Origin: Diploptera punctata
Taxonomy: Eukaryota > Arthropoda > Insecta > Blattodea > Blaberidae
Direction: 5' to 3'
Assembly (NCBI GenBank): GCA_030220185.1
Contig: JASPKZ010007542.1
Location: 638,501-702,500 of the forward strand
Length of the DNA stretch: 64,000 bases
The notes under the pieces are model-generated. The model made no database searches. It saw nothing but the letters and a program-made list of their open reading frames with translations, and was not told where the DNA came from. The position numbers and the translations under genes were made by a program. Positions 11,657-23,449 of the stretch are shown here, piece after piece; the stretch's first letter is position 1, and each line of letters opens with the position of its first letter.

Positions 11657-12210
11657 TAAAACGCTGATGAATTCCTCGAAGTGTTTTATTTCCGATCCTA
11701 GCGATAAGATCTCCCATTAATACTACATAGTGATCATTGGAGATTTCATCTGCATGTTTTTGCATAAAATATTTTCTCTCTCTTTTTGGTTTACTAATAT
11801 CCGAAGCATATACATTTATTATTGGAGCATTTTTCCTTTGAAATTCAATTTCATTATCATTCTCCTCCCATTGATATACTCTATATTTTCTATATTTTGT
11901 TTAAAAGTACTATATATCAATAAACTTACTCCAGCGTGTTCTCAACTGTATTTACTTTACCGCGGTATGTTAATATAGGTATAATCTGATGCATTTATTG
12001 CTCCTTCCTCATTTCCGAAATACAACAATTTTTTTTTCCCTAGTTGACAGACAACTTCAAAATACTTTGTTATATCCCAAGCAGCAAATCTTAAAATTGT
12101 ATTTTGTCTTTTTGACTCTTTCCTTTGCGGAGCCGTTCTTCGTAAAATCAATCCGGTATTTTCCTGTACGGTTCTATGAGCGGTATCTCCAACTTGCTTG
12201 CTAAGCCGGT
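10888..12210 (-). pseudogene. LINE fragment: endonuclease and C-terminal block, with (TAA)n tail
   Basis: The minus strand carries an APE endonuclease remnant (VVLMGDLIARIGNK near 11680-11745, family form GDFNARIG) and upstream pieces. Separately, 10946-11200 encodes FGHLIRLDQQ and TGTRAVGRPK, a LINE C-terminal block. The reverse transcriptase core between them is missing, so there is an internal deletion or two insertions. The (AAT)n at 10888-10945 lies exactly beyond the C-terminal block and is its likely 3' tail. (AT)n runs interrupt at about 11577-11653. Confidence 0.65.
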
Positions 12211-12975
12211 TTGAAGATAGTGTGATTTCGAAGTCATCATATCCCTAGATATATCATTATAATCTGCCGTCTCCATGTATATCGAGCATTATCCACTCTC
12301 TTGTTTTTATTTTGGAGTCAAGGCCCCTCCTAGCCTTTTCCGCTTCCAAGGTATTAAGCCTACAAGACATCAGACATTCTTCAAACCTTCTGAGTTACTT
12401 CTTAGTCTGGATCTTTACTTCTGACCTGACCGACATTGGAGAACATAGGCCTACTAGTAACTGAGCTACCCCCGTTATATCCCAAAGGATCATCAGACCA
12501 CTTAAATGTCCCATCAACTAAAAGGTCATCCAATTCCTAGGGGAACTGAGTTTAAGTGAAAATTAATATACATAAAACATTTAATTATACATAATTCAAT
12601 GTACTAGATTATTATTATATTCAAATACCTCTACATTCAAAATGTATCCAATATGCATGAAACAGAAGTGACTATAATTAAACCCGATTCTCAGTAGCGA
12701 ATATCTAATGCACAATTTCAGCTTACGATCCATAATTGGATAATATACCATTAGCTTCATACAATAATTAGCATGCGTAGGTAATGTGTGCTCTCAGAAA
12801 TTCGATATGGATGCAGTTGAAGCCTATGGATCCACTATATATGTACCAACACTATACCAAAGGAAAATGTAGGTATAAATTAATGTGAAAAGTAATACTT
12901 TTTTTTACTTCATATTTATGGATTATTTAATATCTACGTTAAATTGCGTCTTAGATATGAAAATGTAGTCAGTAT
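12211..12975. other. unassigned, possibly older repeat
   Basis: A moderately GC-rich segment at 12215-12550 has no recognised domain. It contains a TAGGCCTA palindrome at 12446. The rest is AT-rich. Confidence 0.4.
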
Positions 12976-13627
12976 AGGGTATCCATTCGTCCCGTTTTTT
13001 CCCGGGACAGTCCTGTTTTTTAAATGTCCCGTTGTCCCGAAAGTTTTCTTGGGGACGCTCAAATGTCCTGCTTTTGGGATGATGCTTTGTTAGTGTATTT
13101 ATGGATGGCGACTTATTTTGTTCTTTATTATGTAATTATAAATAAGATCGTTAAAAAGCGCCAGCTGTACGACCACGATGTACTGTATGGTCTATAATCT
13201 TTGTTTATTACTCTCATATATTGGTAACTGGTACATTTTTCAAATTGTCAATCCACGGTCAGTGCAGCCAACGTCGGAGATTTCCTGCCGATTCTGGTAC
13301 TTTGGAGAAATACAATTTTAACTCAGATGAAAGAGTTTTAATTAGTGCACTTTTTATACCCCTGCAGCGATAAATATATATTTTTAAACGTTAATGAACA
13401 ATGACTTTTGTGATTTTTGATTAATGTAGCTGAGTAAGTAATTTTAATGGACAATAAAAAATATGCATAACTTATGTGAGTGCAATTTGTGTAATTTGTT
13501 TCATACAATTTTTGAAACTTCCTTTTATATTCTGTTAATGTCCCACTTTTTTCTAAAATGTTCGAGGTTTTTCCTTTAATTTGTTGTACATGTCCCCTTT
13601 TACATTGAAAATATTTTGGACACCCTA
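12976..13627. mobile_element. hAT-type MITE with 8-bp duplication
   Basis: Ends are tagggtatcca at 12976 and, inverted, tggacaccccta-like ending at 13627 (TIR consensus tagggtgtcca). AGTCAGTA lies immediately outside on both sides (12968-12975 and 13628-13635). A perfect 8-bp duplication is the hAT hallmark. The 652-bp interior has no transposase frame. Sub-terminal 'tcccgggacag' and 'gtcccgttgtcccg' motifs recur. Confidence 0.85.
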
Positions 13628-13715
13628 AGTCAGTAAGATGTGTTTCTATTTTTGTGTTTGTTATATAGTTTTGATGTTAATATTTTAATATTAAAAAATA
13701 AATAATATAATGAAT

Positions 13716-14104
13716 TTTCACCGCTGTGGTCTCGGGCAGCGTGCTGACTTGTCACGCAGCGAGCCCGGGTTCGATCCCCGGTCGGGACAGTTTTTCTGGG
13801 TGAGGTTTTATCGGGGGTTTTCCTCACCTGTAAGACAAATATCAGGAAAACTTTAAAGCCCAAATGGTCCCCGAAATCATATGGCTATCGCAATCATCAT
13901 CATTCATATTCATCTTATGTTAAGCTTAGGATTAGGGACTCTCCTGGCGCACCACTATCATCATCATCACCCATCATATCATCGGGCAACGTAACCCCGC
14001 CTTCCAGGCGCCCCAATCTCAGAAGTGGGTTACAAGTACGCCACGCCAGGAGAGAAAACCAGGAATGTCGAGAGACAACCTGGGGCATTTGGGAAAAAAA
14101 TAAA

Positions 14105-14137
<33 letters not shown>
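13716..14137 (+). mobile_element. SINE1a, complete copy with 15-bp duplication
   Basis: The head has an A-box-like region (ctgtggtctcgggcagcg) and a B box (gggttcgatcccc). It is followed by the shared SINE1 middle (cctcacctgtaagacaaat), the 1a 3' half (ctcctggcgcaccac to acaacctggggcatt) and an (AAT)n tail. The flank aataatataatgaat occurs exactly at 13701-13715 and 14138-14152. This is the reference copy for the family. Confidence 0.9.
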
Positions 14138-14144
<7 letters not shown>

Positions 14145-14379
14145 TAATGAATGGATCATGGTAATGAAACTGCAGCTCAGAATTTCCCTCAATGATTAAT
14201 GAAAACCATGAACAAAACTCTGTCAGTTTGATGAGCACTGAAATTTCGCTCAGATTCTACCAAATAAGTATCAAACGCATAAGCCAAATAATTCTGTCGC
14301 TTAAGATATGTTTCTTACTTCATAAACAGTAATAAAGATAATTCCAATAGTTTTATGCCTTGCCCTTTAGTTCTTTATT

Positions 14380-14968
14380 CTGAACGGGAGAGCAGATTGG
14401 GCTGAGCATCGTGACCTGAAACATCTATTGCGCTATCCCATTATTATGGAGATAAGTGGAATGAAAGTCTACTCTATGGTGTTGTGTAAGTTATAGGTCG
14501 TCTTCCAGGTCCATCACACCAGGTTCTACTCCCATGACCCATATCGCCATTTTTTTTGGTTGGGCCCATGGTTGCGAGGGGAGGCTACAGCCCTCCCGTT
14601 GACACCTTCTGTCCTTTTATTGCTCAGGCACGGAGTCGTCGTGATTAGCTCCCTGTTAGTCGCCACTAGATATCCTCAATAACATATTTTCAACAACTGT
14701 GGGTATTAACCAAACTATGTTCCCTAAAATGAGATGAAATTAAGGTGATATGGAATGATTGAAAGAGAAATATGACATGAAGGTGAGGAAAGGAAGAAGA
14801 ATGGGAGTGTTGGTGGGATGAAATTCGGGAAAACTTAGAACCCCGAGGAAAACCCGAAAACTCCCAGTATGGCCCACTACCAATATCTCTCTAGAACCGC
14901 CAGGATTAGAACCTAGTGTCCCTGTCGGGGCCGCCGCGCACTAGTAACGCATATACCGAGAGGGCTTT
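14380..14968 (-). mobile_element. SINE5-like element
   Basis: A tRNA-like head lies at the right end (minus strand ggttctaatcctgg as B box, upstream gttactagtgcgc). The body has no similarity to the other SINEs here. It is a single copy, so the family status is inferred. Confidence 0.5.
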
Positions 14969-15179
14969 ATAATAATCAATCGATATCCAAAATTTAATAG
15001 TAGGCCTACTCGTGTTTTATGACTTGGGCTGAGGCAGTGGAGTAGTTGTATCAGTATTAAGACATTCTATGCTTCAAAGTTTATATCGGACAACGCATCA
15101 AAATAGAGGTCTTTAATTGCAGCTGTTTGTGGTACAGCCTGCAGAAGTCGATATTTCATTTTTATAAAGATCTTGCTAA

Positions 15180-15690
15180 TACCCGGCGTGCTCTACCACG
15201 CCTAAATACATTTAATATGATTTATGTTTAGCTGAATAAGTAAAAATGAAAATAATTATAAATGAATATCGTAACTATTTTAAATACCCATGCTGATTAC
15301 CCGGTGTTGTCCGAGAATCTATTTATCCCTATCTTCTTGGCATCAATGAGCTGAAAACCAAAAATGGTTATTGTGAGTTATCCGTAAAAATATACATATA
15401 GGCCCTACTGTCGCAGACTTTTTTATAGAATGTTTTGAGATATTCAATTATGTGTACATTAATTTGGTGTATTCGTTATTATTTAGGCAGTGTACACCAT
15501 TTAAGACACCAAAAGCTTCTTTTTTAGTGCACTAATGCACTTTTTTTAGTCTCGGCCCTATAGTACATACGATAATATGCTATATAAGTTAATTATCTCA
15601 GAACAATTCTCTAAATAATGATGAAAACTATATTCAAATCGGTCAAGTAGTTTTTGAGACAATGAAGGACAGACAGACACACAGACATTC
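15180..15690 (-). repeat. dispersed repeat R, inverted partner of 16205-16690
   Basis: Aligns in inverted orientation with 16205-16690: the 'accaagaagat' block, the 'cgcgacag' block and the 'attcccgggcaac' terminus. The outer part ('caaatcggtcaagtagtttttgagac' region) is a motif common in insect dispersed repeats. The class is undetermined; a Helitron-like origin is possible. Confidence 0.6.
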
Positions 15691-16204
15691 GTTTTTAAAT
15701 ATAACTGAATAATATTCTTTCTGCAGAAAATATCTATAAACGTTATTATATTATTGTCCTCTGCAGAATGTACTGCAAGAAAAATGGCAAGTTGTTTTCT
15801 CTGTTATAAACATTGACGCACAGAAAGTCTCCATATTAATAAAACTCCTACAAACTCTAACACACATTGCCGACTTAAGCCATAACATTTACTTCTTCTA
15901 AATGGTTCACACAGTTTCCTTTCATTCTGGGTCTCTCTGTATAATGTATATAATTACCTTGATTTCACCTCTCACTTTTAGATGCTTTTACATGCCCATC
16001 GCCACACAGGCTTTAAAGAGACACTATCTGTCGGGAGAGAATTTGCAACTCTGGATAACACACATACCTTTTATGTCTATACAATGACATGGACGGCCCT
16101 TCTGGTTGAGTGATCAATTAAATGCTAGGACTGCATCCAAGACAACACAAACATTTAAAACATGAGGCGCCGTTTACTCAGTCATCTAATTACATAAAAA
16201 TTAA

Positions 16205-16690
16205 TGTTCATTTGTTTGTTTGTTTGTTCGTACTTTATGCGCCGCCATACCGTTGATCCGATTGTGGTGGATTTTTTTTGCAAAATGTTCAGGAGATTCC
16301 CAGGATGAACATAGGCTACAAAATATACTCAACTCCTACATCCTAAAAAAACATTCTTTGTAGTGAAAAACGTGCAAAAGTCCTCTTTTTTACCCTTAAA
16401 TGGCTTACGCTGCCTAAACCATAACAAATACACAAAATTATTGTCCACAGAACTGAATATCTCAAAAAACTCAAAAGTCCGCGACAGCATATGTTTACCT
16501 TTTACAGATAACACACAATAGCCATTTTTATCTTTCATTGATACCAAGAAGATTGGTATAAGTAGATTCCCGGGCAAGCATAGCGTCGCACGGCGGGTAT
16601 TCGTTTATGGATAACTCAAAATAACGAATTTTGTCTTTCAGTTAATTTATTCCAAGTACATCGGAATGCGTAGATTCCCGGGCAACGCCG
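16205..16690 (+). repeat. dispersed repeat R, second copy
   Basis: Homologous to 15180-15690 in the opposite orientation, about 0.5 kb apart. The end 'gggcaacgccgagtaat' is at about 16680-16697. No coding capacity seen. Confidence 0.6.
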
Positions 16691-16782
16691 AGTAATGAGC
16701 ACGTGGTAACTAAAAATAATGATATAAATTTATATTTATTTTTCTCTTTACTTATTCAACTCAATGCAAAAAGACATTATCA

Positions 16783-17064
16783 TTTCATGCTATGCTTTGC
16801 AGCTTCACTAGGGATTGTGTAGGTGTGGTAGCTTCCCGTTGCTTTCCACACCGATGATGATGAGATGATAATGATAAGGATGATGATGATGATGGCCTAA
16901 TGATTTCGGGGACCGTTTGGGCCTTAAAGTTTTCTGACATTTGTCTTACAGGTGAGGAAAAACCCCGATAAAAACTTCACCCAGAAAACTGCCCCGACCG
17001 GGGATCGAACCCGGGCCCGCTGCGTGAAAAGGCAGCACGCTACCTCGAGACGACAGCGGTGGAC
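16783..17064 (-). mobile_element. SINE1b copy
   Basis: The minus-strand head (ccaccgctgtcgtctcgaggt, B box gggttcgatcccc) and middle are those of SINE1. The 3' half is the 1b type (caccggtgtggaaagcaacg). The head ends at 17064. Confidence 0.8.
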
Positions 17065-17235
17065 TCATATACTAAATAAATTCTTTATATTGGTTGTGTC
17101 AAACTCATTTGTGTCGAGGATTGTTTCGTGTATTACCAAACTTTTAGTGGGGCAAGTATGATTTATAGACTTTAACATTGCTGAACTAATTCTATTATAA
17201 TTGGTCAAATTCTTAAATGTTACCGATTTATAATT

Positions 17236-18655
17236 AAGGCTGGCCGCGGTGGACTAGCGGTTATGCACCTTATCTCTAGTCCCGAGGGTCGCGGATTCAA
17301 ACTGGACTGGGTCGATTGGTTTTTTTAGGTGCAAGAGTTCAAGGAGTAAGTTCTCCGGGAGGGACTCTAAAACATGGATCCCGAGTCTGAAGATTTTCAG
17401 GCTCGTAAAAGATCCTCAAGCCTGAATAAAAAGGCATCTAAGCAAAATTTATCAACCACATCATCCTAGAAATACATTACTTGCCAGCTAGATGTCTCAT
17501 TACATCGTGAATTTAATGTAGAAACACACTTGGCATTTTTATTGACTTTAAAAAAGCCTTTGATAAAGTGAACAGAAGTCTGTTATTTGAAATTTTGATG
17601 AAAGATCAGATCCCAAAGCAGATCATATATAATATTTATAACATTTAGTCAACTCTCATTGCAATAAAAAGAAAAGAAAAAATAACTCAGTGGAAAAGAA
17701 ATAAACTCAGGAGTCAGACAAGGTTGTGGCCTCTCCCTCTACTTTTAACATATATATGAATGCCATTGTAAAAGACTTTAGAGAAACAAAACACGGAAGT
17801 ATCACTATCAATAGAAATTTAAAATTAGATATAATAATGTTTGCAGATGATCTTGTTTTACTAGTAACATGTGAAGATGATTTACAATGGTCAGTACATA
17901 ACTTAAATTTGATAGCCCAGAAATATTAAATTGAAATATCTACCAATAAAACTAAAATAATGACCTTTTGTGGAAAATCCCCAATACCAGGCAAAATTTG
18001 TTTAAATAACAAAATTTTAGAGAGAGTTAATGAGTTTACTTATTTGGGATATAAACTCTCTTTTGTTGAAAATTTGGATTCATCAGAGAAAATTGTGAAA
18101 TTCAACAAATCAATGGGAATCATTAATAGAGTTTTAAAACCTTCATTAGTGCAAAAATCAACTCGTACTCGTCTTTATCAAATAAGGCTCGACCAGTCCT
18201 ATGTTATGGGAGTGAAGCGTGGACTATAAGGACGAGAGATGAAAGCAGACTAACAGCTTGTTAGATGAAATTTATGCGCCGAACAGCTAGCTACACCAAA
18301 TGGGATCGAAAGAAAAATGTAGAAATCCTTCAAGAACTTAATGTGTCACCAATACTGGACTACATCTCCAGATATCAGCAAAACTAGAAGGAACATGTCT
18401 CAAGATTGGCTAGATCCAGGATCCCCAAGGCAATAATGAACTATTGTCCAAATGGGAAACGGTCACTTGGTCGACCTATGAAAAGATGCCACGAAACCGC
18501 TTTCTCAGGCCGTAACAGTTCTTCTAGGACTAATACCTGGCAGGATGATGATGATGATGTCTCATTGAGTCGGTGTGTTGACAGCACACCATTCATGACA
18601 TCTATGGATAAATAAGGTAACTAAATTAACTTGGTTGTAGTAACTCCTAACAAAG
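17236..18655 (+). mobile_element. SINE2 copy split by LINE-C
   Basis: The SINE2 head begins at about 17240 (ggccgcggtggactagcgg) and runs to 17501. The 3' part resumes at 18556. The interruption carries an exact 11-bp duplication (gatgtctcatt). Confidence 0.85.
17502..18555 (+). pseudogene. LINE-C, 5'-truncated insertion with (GAT)n tail
   Basis: Frames read IDFKKAFDKVNRSLL, then FADDLVLLVTCEDD, the polymerase motif, with FADD in place of YADD. They continue with STNKTKIMTF and FTYLGYKLS, then FMRRTASYTKWDRK, and a C-terminal GRPMKR block. A (GAT)n tail ends the element. gatgtctcatt occurs at 17491-17501 and 18556-18566, so this is a target-primed insertion truncated inside the reverse transcriptase. 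Several stops break the frame, for example after IYNI near 17647 and QKY at 17927. Confidence 0.85.
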
Positions 18656-19129
18656 GAGAGACTAAGGTTTAACATTGAGCTACGCTACTGTAGTGGGTTA
18701 ATGTGGGTCAAATAACGCTTGAAGGGTTATATGCGACCCGCGGGCCACAAATTTTCACATCTACTTACACAATGTTAAAGTGGAAGAGTTGAGAAAGGAT
18801 TGCTCTATACAAACGTGGTGAATGAATAAGCCTATTGAGTAATCTCGTAACAAGTAAAGCTTGCACTTTATGTGTTTAAAGCACTTCTGCGTCCAAGCCA
18901 ATTACAAATTTTGCATCGCCATGTCAACTTCACTTAAATGTAGCGTGTAGAACAACTTGCTCACATTTATTCGCTCCACCGTACAACGTCGCTATTCATT
19001 ATTCCTATTACATGGACATTCTCAAAGCATTTTGTAAAATAATTATATTTCTGTAATCCGAATGTCTAAAATGAAAACTCTAACAAATGTTCCTAAAAGT
19101 AGGCTATAATAAATTGTTTACATTTACTC
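18656..19129. other. unassigned stretch
   Basis: Contains 'gcgacccgcgggccaca' near 18731-18747, reminiscent of some DNA transposon ends, but no partner end was found. No gene. Confidence 0.4.
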
Positions 19130-19140
19130 TTTTAGAACAG

Positions 19141-19477
19141 GTTCGCCGGCGGCTCCGTGGCGCAAGCTGTTAGACGCTCGCTTCTCACCGCTGGGGTCCC
19201 GAGATCGAGTCTCGGTCATTTCACGTGGGTTTCGTGCTGGACGAAACTGAGCTTGGGCAGGTTTTTCTCGGAGTTTTCCCCTGCCACAAATTAATTCCAC
19301 CATGTCTCCATACTCATTTCATTCATTTCGTTTCATTTCGTTCATCCGCCCCTGTGACGGTGCGTCAGGAGTGATCGGCCGGCACCTTTGTAGTTCACAC
19401 ACCTCTATAAATATAGGGGCTTCATCTCATCTCATCCCTCGACACGATCCTGAGTTGGACACGAGTTGAGGATTTTA
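19141..19477 (+). mobile_element. SINE4, complete copy with 11-bp duplication
   Basis: The tRNA-like head (ctccgtggcgcaagctg, B-box-like gagatcgagtctcgg) is followed by a body ending near 'ataggggcttcatctcatct'. ttttagaacag occurs at 19130-19140 and 19478-19488. A minus-strand relative of its 3' half is at 46762-46893. Confidence 0.85.
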
Positions 19478-19488
19478 TTTTAGAACAG

Positions 19489-19580
19489 ATTCACCGCGCT
19501 AACTCAGCAGTAGCGTGTCAGCTTCCTGTCTTACCTAACCGGGTTCGATATAAGGCGGAGTTGGAAATTTTAATTGTAAA
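19489..19580 (+). mobile_element. tRNA-like SINE head fragment
   Basis: Contains 'ctaactcagcagtagcgtg' and a B-box-like 'accgggttcgata'. The cloverleaf is not complete enough for a tRNA gene. Probably the head of an unidentified SINE into which SINE4 inserted. Confidence 0.35.
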
Positions 19581-19683
19581 ATTTCATTCTCGGACTAGGA
19601 GTATAGTGGTAATGTACAATTTTTAATCGTTATATTCTCTGCTTGATGCCTGATATATTTGTATGTTTAGCAACTAACTAAAT

Positions 19684-20429
19684 GGCAATGGACATAAGCT
19701 CTTCTTATATCCCTATCCTCAGCTTGTGTTTTCTACTCATTTCCTGTATAATTCTAACTAATTAACTCAGTGGCACTATCAAACCGGTACATTCATGGCC
19801 GCGCGGACATAAGCTCTCCATACATCCATATCCTGAGCTAATGTTTTCCAATCATTCCCTGTAAAATCTACTTCCCTCAAATCATAGTTAATGTTATTCT
19901 CCCACCTCATTATTGGTCTACCAACTGGGCGTTTTCCCTATGTTTTTCTAACAAGAAGCTTCCATGCACATCTTTCATTCTCCATTCGTGCCGCATGTCC
20001 TGCACATCGCAGTCTACGGGACTTAACTGTAATTATTGTATCTGGCTTCCTATAAAGATCATGTAGTTCACTGTTTGGTCTCCCTGTATAATTCACTCCC
20101 CTCAAACCATGGTTAATATTATTCTCCCGTCTCATTATTGGCCTACCTACTGGGCGCTTTCTTTTTGGTTTACTTACAAGAGGTTTCCTTGTCCCTCTTT
20201 CATTCCACATTCGTATCACAAGCCCTGCGCATGGCACTCTACCAGATCTAATAACTTTTATTATACATGTTTCCCCATAAAGATCATAACTAGCTGTTAT
20301 GTAGTCTTTTCCATTCAATTGTCTTTCTTTGATCCAAAAATGTTCTTAAAACTTTATTCTCAAATACTCGTACTGTTTTCTCCTCCCTTAAATTAAGAGA
20401 CCATGTTTTACATCCATATCTGGAAGAAT

Positions 20430-20440
<11 letters not shown>
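19684..20440 (-). pseudogene. LINE-A fragment (outer copy) split by another LINE-A
   Basis: The minus-strand outer copy covers 20440-20095, encoding SRYGCKTWSLNLREEKTVRV to GRP and the GVNYTG block. It resumes at 19754-19684 with the DRDIRRAYVH segment. The frame break is exactly where the inner copy sits. An (AT)n run at 20431-20470 abuts its upstream end. Confidence 0.75.
19755..20082 (-). pseudogene. LINE-A 3' fragment nested in LINE-A, 12-bp duplication
   Basis: The 328-bp inner copy encodes ELHDLYRKPDTIITV, AGHAARMENERCAWKLLV, a GRP block and WRAYVRAAMNV. It then has the LINE-A 3' end (tgatagtgccactgag). cctgtataattc occurs exactly at 19743-19754 and 20083-20094. The nesting makes the protein's C-terminal block appear twice in tandem. 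Confidence 0.85.
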
Positions 20441-20470
<30 letters not shown>

Positions 20471-20473
<3 letters not shown>

Positions 20474-21542
20474 GGCAATTCATTCATCCAGCCTCCTGTG
20501 TAAATCTAAATAAATCCCTATCGGCAATAATAACCAGATGATATTATAACATCATTAAATGAAGCAGTTACTGGACTTAGGTCATATTTATATTCAAATT
20601 GATCAGGGAAGAGAGTGGAACCTGATTATGTAAGAGCAAAGGCCGTATAAAATGATCCAAAGAAGTCAGCATCAATGTAATCAAATTATTAGTTATTAAA
20701 GAATACTGACAACTCAGGTAATGTAAACCTTTCTTTTGTGAAGACGGAAGTGGCTGACACATGATAATAACTTACTAATGACAATGATCCTTTGCTCGAC
20801 AGATTGAGTAGAGATATCTTCTAAGCCTCCAGTTAACTGATTTAGCGTGATAACCATAACCCATTAGCTAATGTACAAGCGGGGGTTTTACCCTGACACA
20901 AACATCGTTAGCAAAAAGTGTGGGAACAAGGCAAAGTTGCTATCTAGTCGTCGGAAGCCCTATGAAAAAAACCCAAGCCTAAGAAGAAAAAACGCCAAGC
21001 CTAGCCTAATGTTTGTGACTAGACTGTACGTGAAGCCAGCACGGGGAAAAAAGGTCCAACCTCTGAAGGCGTAAATCGCCAATAATAAATTTGTAACACC
21101 CCCGGGATCAAAATAGGAGGGCGCATTAACCAATTATATGTTTCGTTATATGTGCCTAAGCACAGACCTTAGGTCCACGTGATCGAGGTAGTGGGAGTAA
21201 CTAATTTACCTATAGGCGAGAGAGGCTTCTCCTCGTCACTTACTTCTCGTGTACAATTTCATCAAGTCACTTCAAAACACTACGTTCTAAAAAGTTGGAT
21301 AAATTCACTTCATATATATACAATTACTTGCAGTTTATAAAAGTCAAGAATAAACTACTTTTACCAGATATTCTTTGTACATTAATTCTGCCCGACGAAG
21401 TCCTCGTGGAATCCCGAGATAAGAACCTCAACTCTACCGAATACCAACCGAGCAACCTAAGTTCTCACACATGGAGAACTCCTTCAGTATTCCTAGTGTC
21501 ACTAAATCCAATCTTTACCTCTTGGCCCAACAATAACCCCTC

Positions 21543-21584
<42 letters not shown>

Positions 21585-21597
21585 TAACATTTTCTTT
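20471..21597. other. unassigned, with (AT)n at 21547-21581
   Basis: Open frames near 20871-21074 and 21295-21582 show no recognised domain. The second ends in the (AT)n run. No gene can be supported. Confidence 0.45.
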
Positions 21598-22100
21598 TGT
21601 TAGAGAAGTTGGGATGACAAGAGTACCTGTAATGCATAGTAGCATGCGTTTCTAGAAGTGAACCTATGTTTAATTTCTTTCTGCTCCACATAAAAGTAAA
21701 GTGATCCCACAACAGGCCTCAGGAGGCCTTTGGGGTAGTAGGAGGTTAAGGCTCCCACTTTTTCTAGACAATCGGCACTTGATGTCAGCCGGGTTGTCAG
21801 CCCTGCGTGACGGCCGCCTTTACCCCAGAACAAGCGTCTGGTACTCATTTCCGTTAGAGGCTGAGTCGACCCCAGGGCCATAGTGCCGCCAGAGGGTTTG
21901 GGTCAGATTAAAAATCCTGACCCCAACGGGACTTGAACCCTCGACCCTCCGGCTTGTAGTCCAGTGCCTTAACCACTACGCTACGGCGTGCCCCCTTCTG
22001 CTCCACATTCCTGTTTATAATTATTGTTCCTAGGTATTTCAATGTTGCCACTTCTTCGAAACTTCCCTCATTTTCATTTAATTTCCTGCACAACTAATTT
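21598..22100 (-). pseudogene. LINE-A fragment split by SINE3
   Basis: The minus-strand frame FEEVATLKYLGTIIINRNVEQ at 22100-22009 continues after the SINE3 as EIKHRFTSRNACYYALQVLL at 21678-21598. The same order occurs in the long LINE-A copy. It is the thumb segment of the reverse transcriptase. Confidence 0.8.
21692..21995 (-). mobile_element. SINE3, complete copy with 13-bp duplication
   Basis: 304 bp. The tRNA-like head is at the right (gtgccttaaccactacgcta read on plus). ttctgctccacat occurs exactly at 21679-21691 and 21996-22008. It interrupts LINE-A and is therefore younger than it. Confidence 0.9.
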
Positions 22101-22748
22101 CAATATATTTATTGCAACAATTAACCTTGTTTTAGATTTAATAGGTTCCATTGGTGGGAAGTCCACTGCCGACAGGATAAGGTAACGTGCCAGCACCAGG
22201 TTTTGTCGTCTTCTTTCTCTACATCATCACCAAAAACACCTACACCATTCACTCCATTTTGTACACAATACATGAATACATCATCCATGCAAAGTGATCT
22301 GACGAAGTGGCGGTTAAAAACAGACCACATTAACCCCATCTATCTGACTATATCGGAATCCGCAGCACGAAAAGAGCAGTTGGGTGGCATTGGACACACA
22401 TCGTTTTACAATATTTACACTAAAACCGGCAAACCTATAACTAACTCATAATTTAATTGTAATTTCTTGGCGAGTAGGCCCTACTGATATCTGCTCAAAG
22501 ATATTTTTAATTTTCTGAGAGATTTTTTTTGCTAATAATAATGTGAGAAATATTATTTTAATGTGACTTCACTTTTTTTTTTCGGTATTCTAATATTAGT
22601 AGTGATGTAATAATTCTGTAGTTTGAATTATGATATTAATTTTAAATTAATGTTTTTTAAAAATAGAGCATAATAATGTCAAGTTCTCGAATAATTTAAG
22701 TTGTATAGCATCAAATTTCAAATGTGGACCAATAAAATAATTAATAAT
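22101..22748. other. unassigned stretch
   Basis: A GC-richer segment at 22140-22430 (with 'gggaagtccactgccgacag') looks like an older repeat, but no family was recognised. Confidence 0.35.
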
Positions 22749-23060
22749 AACAATAATTCTCCACAACCCGACAGGCCTAGAAGGTCCTTGGTCTACCAGC
22801 CGGCTGCTGGGCTCACATCCACATGGGTTAATCATTGAGGATAGACGATCATTCAGGAAGTTAACGGGTGATATATGTTCAGTATGTCGGGTCCCCCAGC
22901 CGTTATAGCTGGTTTTCTCAACCTGGATCCGCTACTTACTGTAGCTACCCAAATTCCTCACGGTGCCGGCCGAAATTCCATGAAAAAATTCTTCCCCCAT
23001 GGAGACTCGAACCAGCTCAAGGCATCTTGCCTTAACCACTCGGCTACGGCGCGGGACTTA
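22749..23060 (-). mobile_element. SINE7 copy
   Basis: The minus-strand head reads cgtagccgagtggttaagg with B box ggttcgagtctcc. It resembles a Leu/Ser-type tRNA, but the body extends about 300 bp through 'ctgctgggctcacatccaca'. This fits a SINE and not a tRNA gene. Confidence 0.65.
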
Positions 23061-23070
23061 ATAATAATAA

Positions 23071-23416
23071 TCCATCCACAGTAATTCTGCCCGCAGGCAG
23101 GTCCTTCACTGCAATCATAGCATTTTCATGCTATGCTTGCAGCTTTACTAGGGAATTGTAGGTGTGGTAGCTTCACATTGCTTTTCACACCGGTGAAGGA
23201 TGGTGATGATGATGATAAGGATGATAAAGATGATGATGATGATGGCCATATGATTTCGGGGACCGTTTTGGCCTTAACGTTTTCCTGACATTTGTCTTAC
23301 AAGTGAGGAAAAACCCCGATAAAAACCTCACCCAGAAAAACTGCTCCGACCGAGGATGGAACGCGAGCCCGCTGCACGACAAGGCAGCACGCTACCTCGA
23401 GACCACAGCGGTGGAC
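23071..23416 (-). mobile_element. SINE1b copy
   Basis: A near-complete 1b element. The head ends at 23416 (cagcggtggac) and the 3' end is 'tccatccacagtaattctgc' on plus at 23071. It is followed by (AAT)n at 23417-23480. Confidence 0.8.
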
Positions 23417-23418
23417 AA

Positions 23419-23449
<31 letters not shown>

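Noticed and set aside
22980..23056. Possible Leu/Ser tRNA gene on the minus strand
   Set aside because: The head continues into a 300-bp SINE body and the acceptor stem is not supported.
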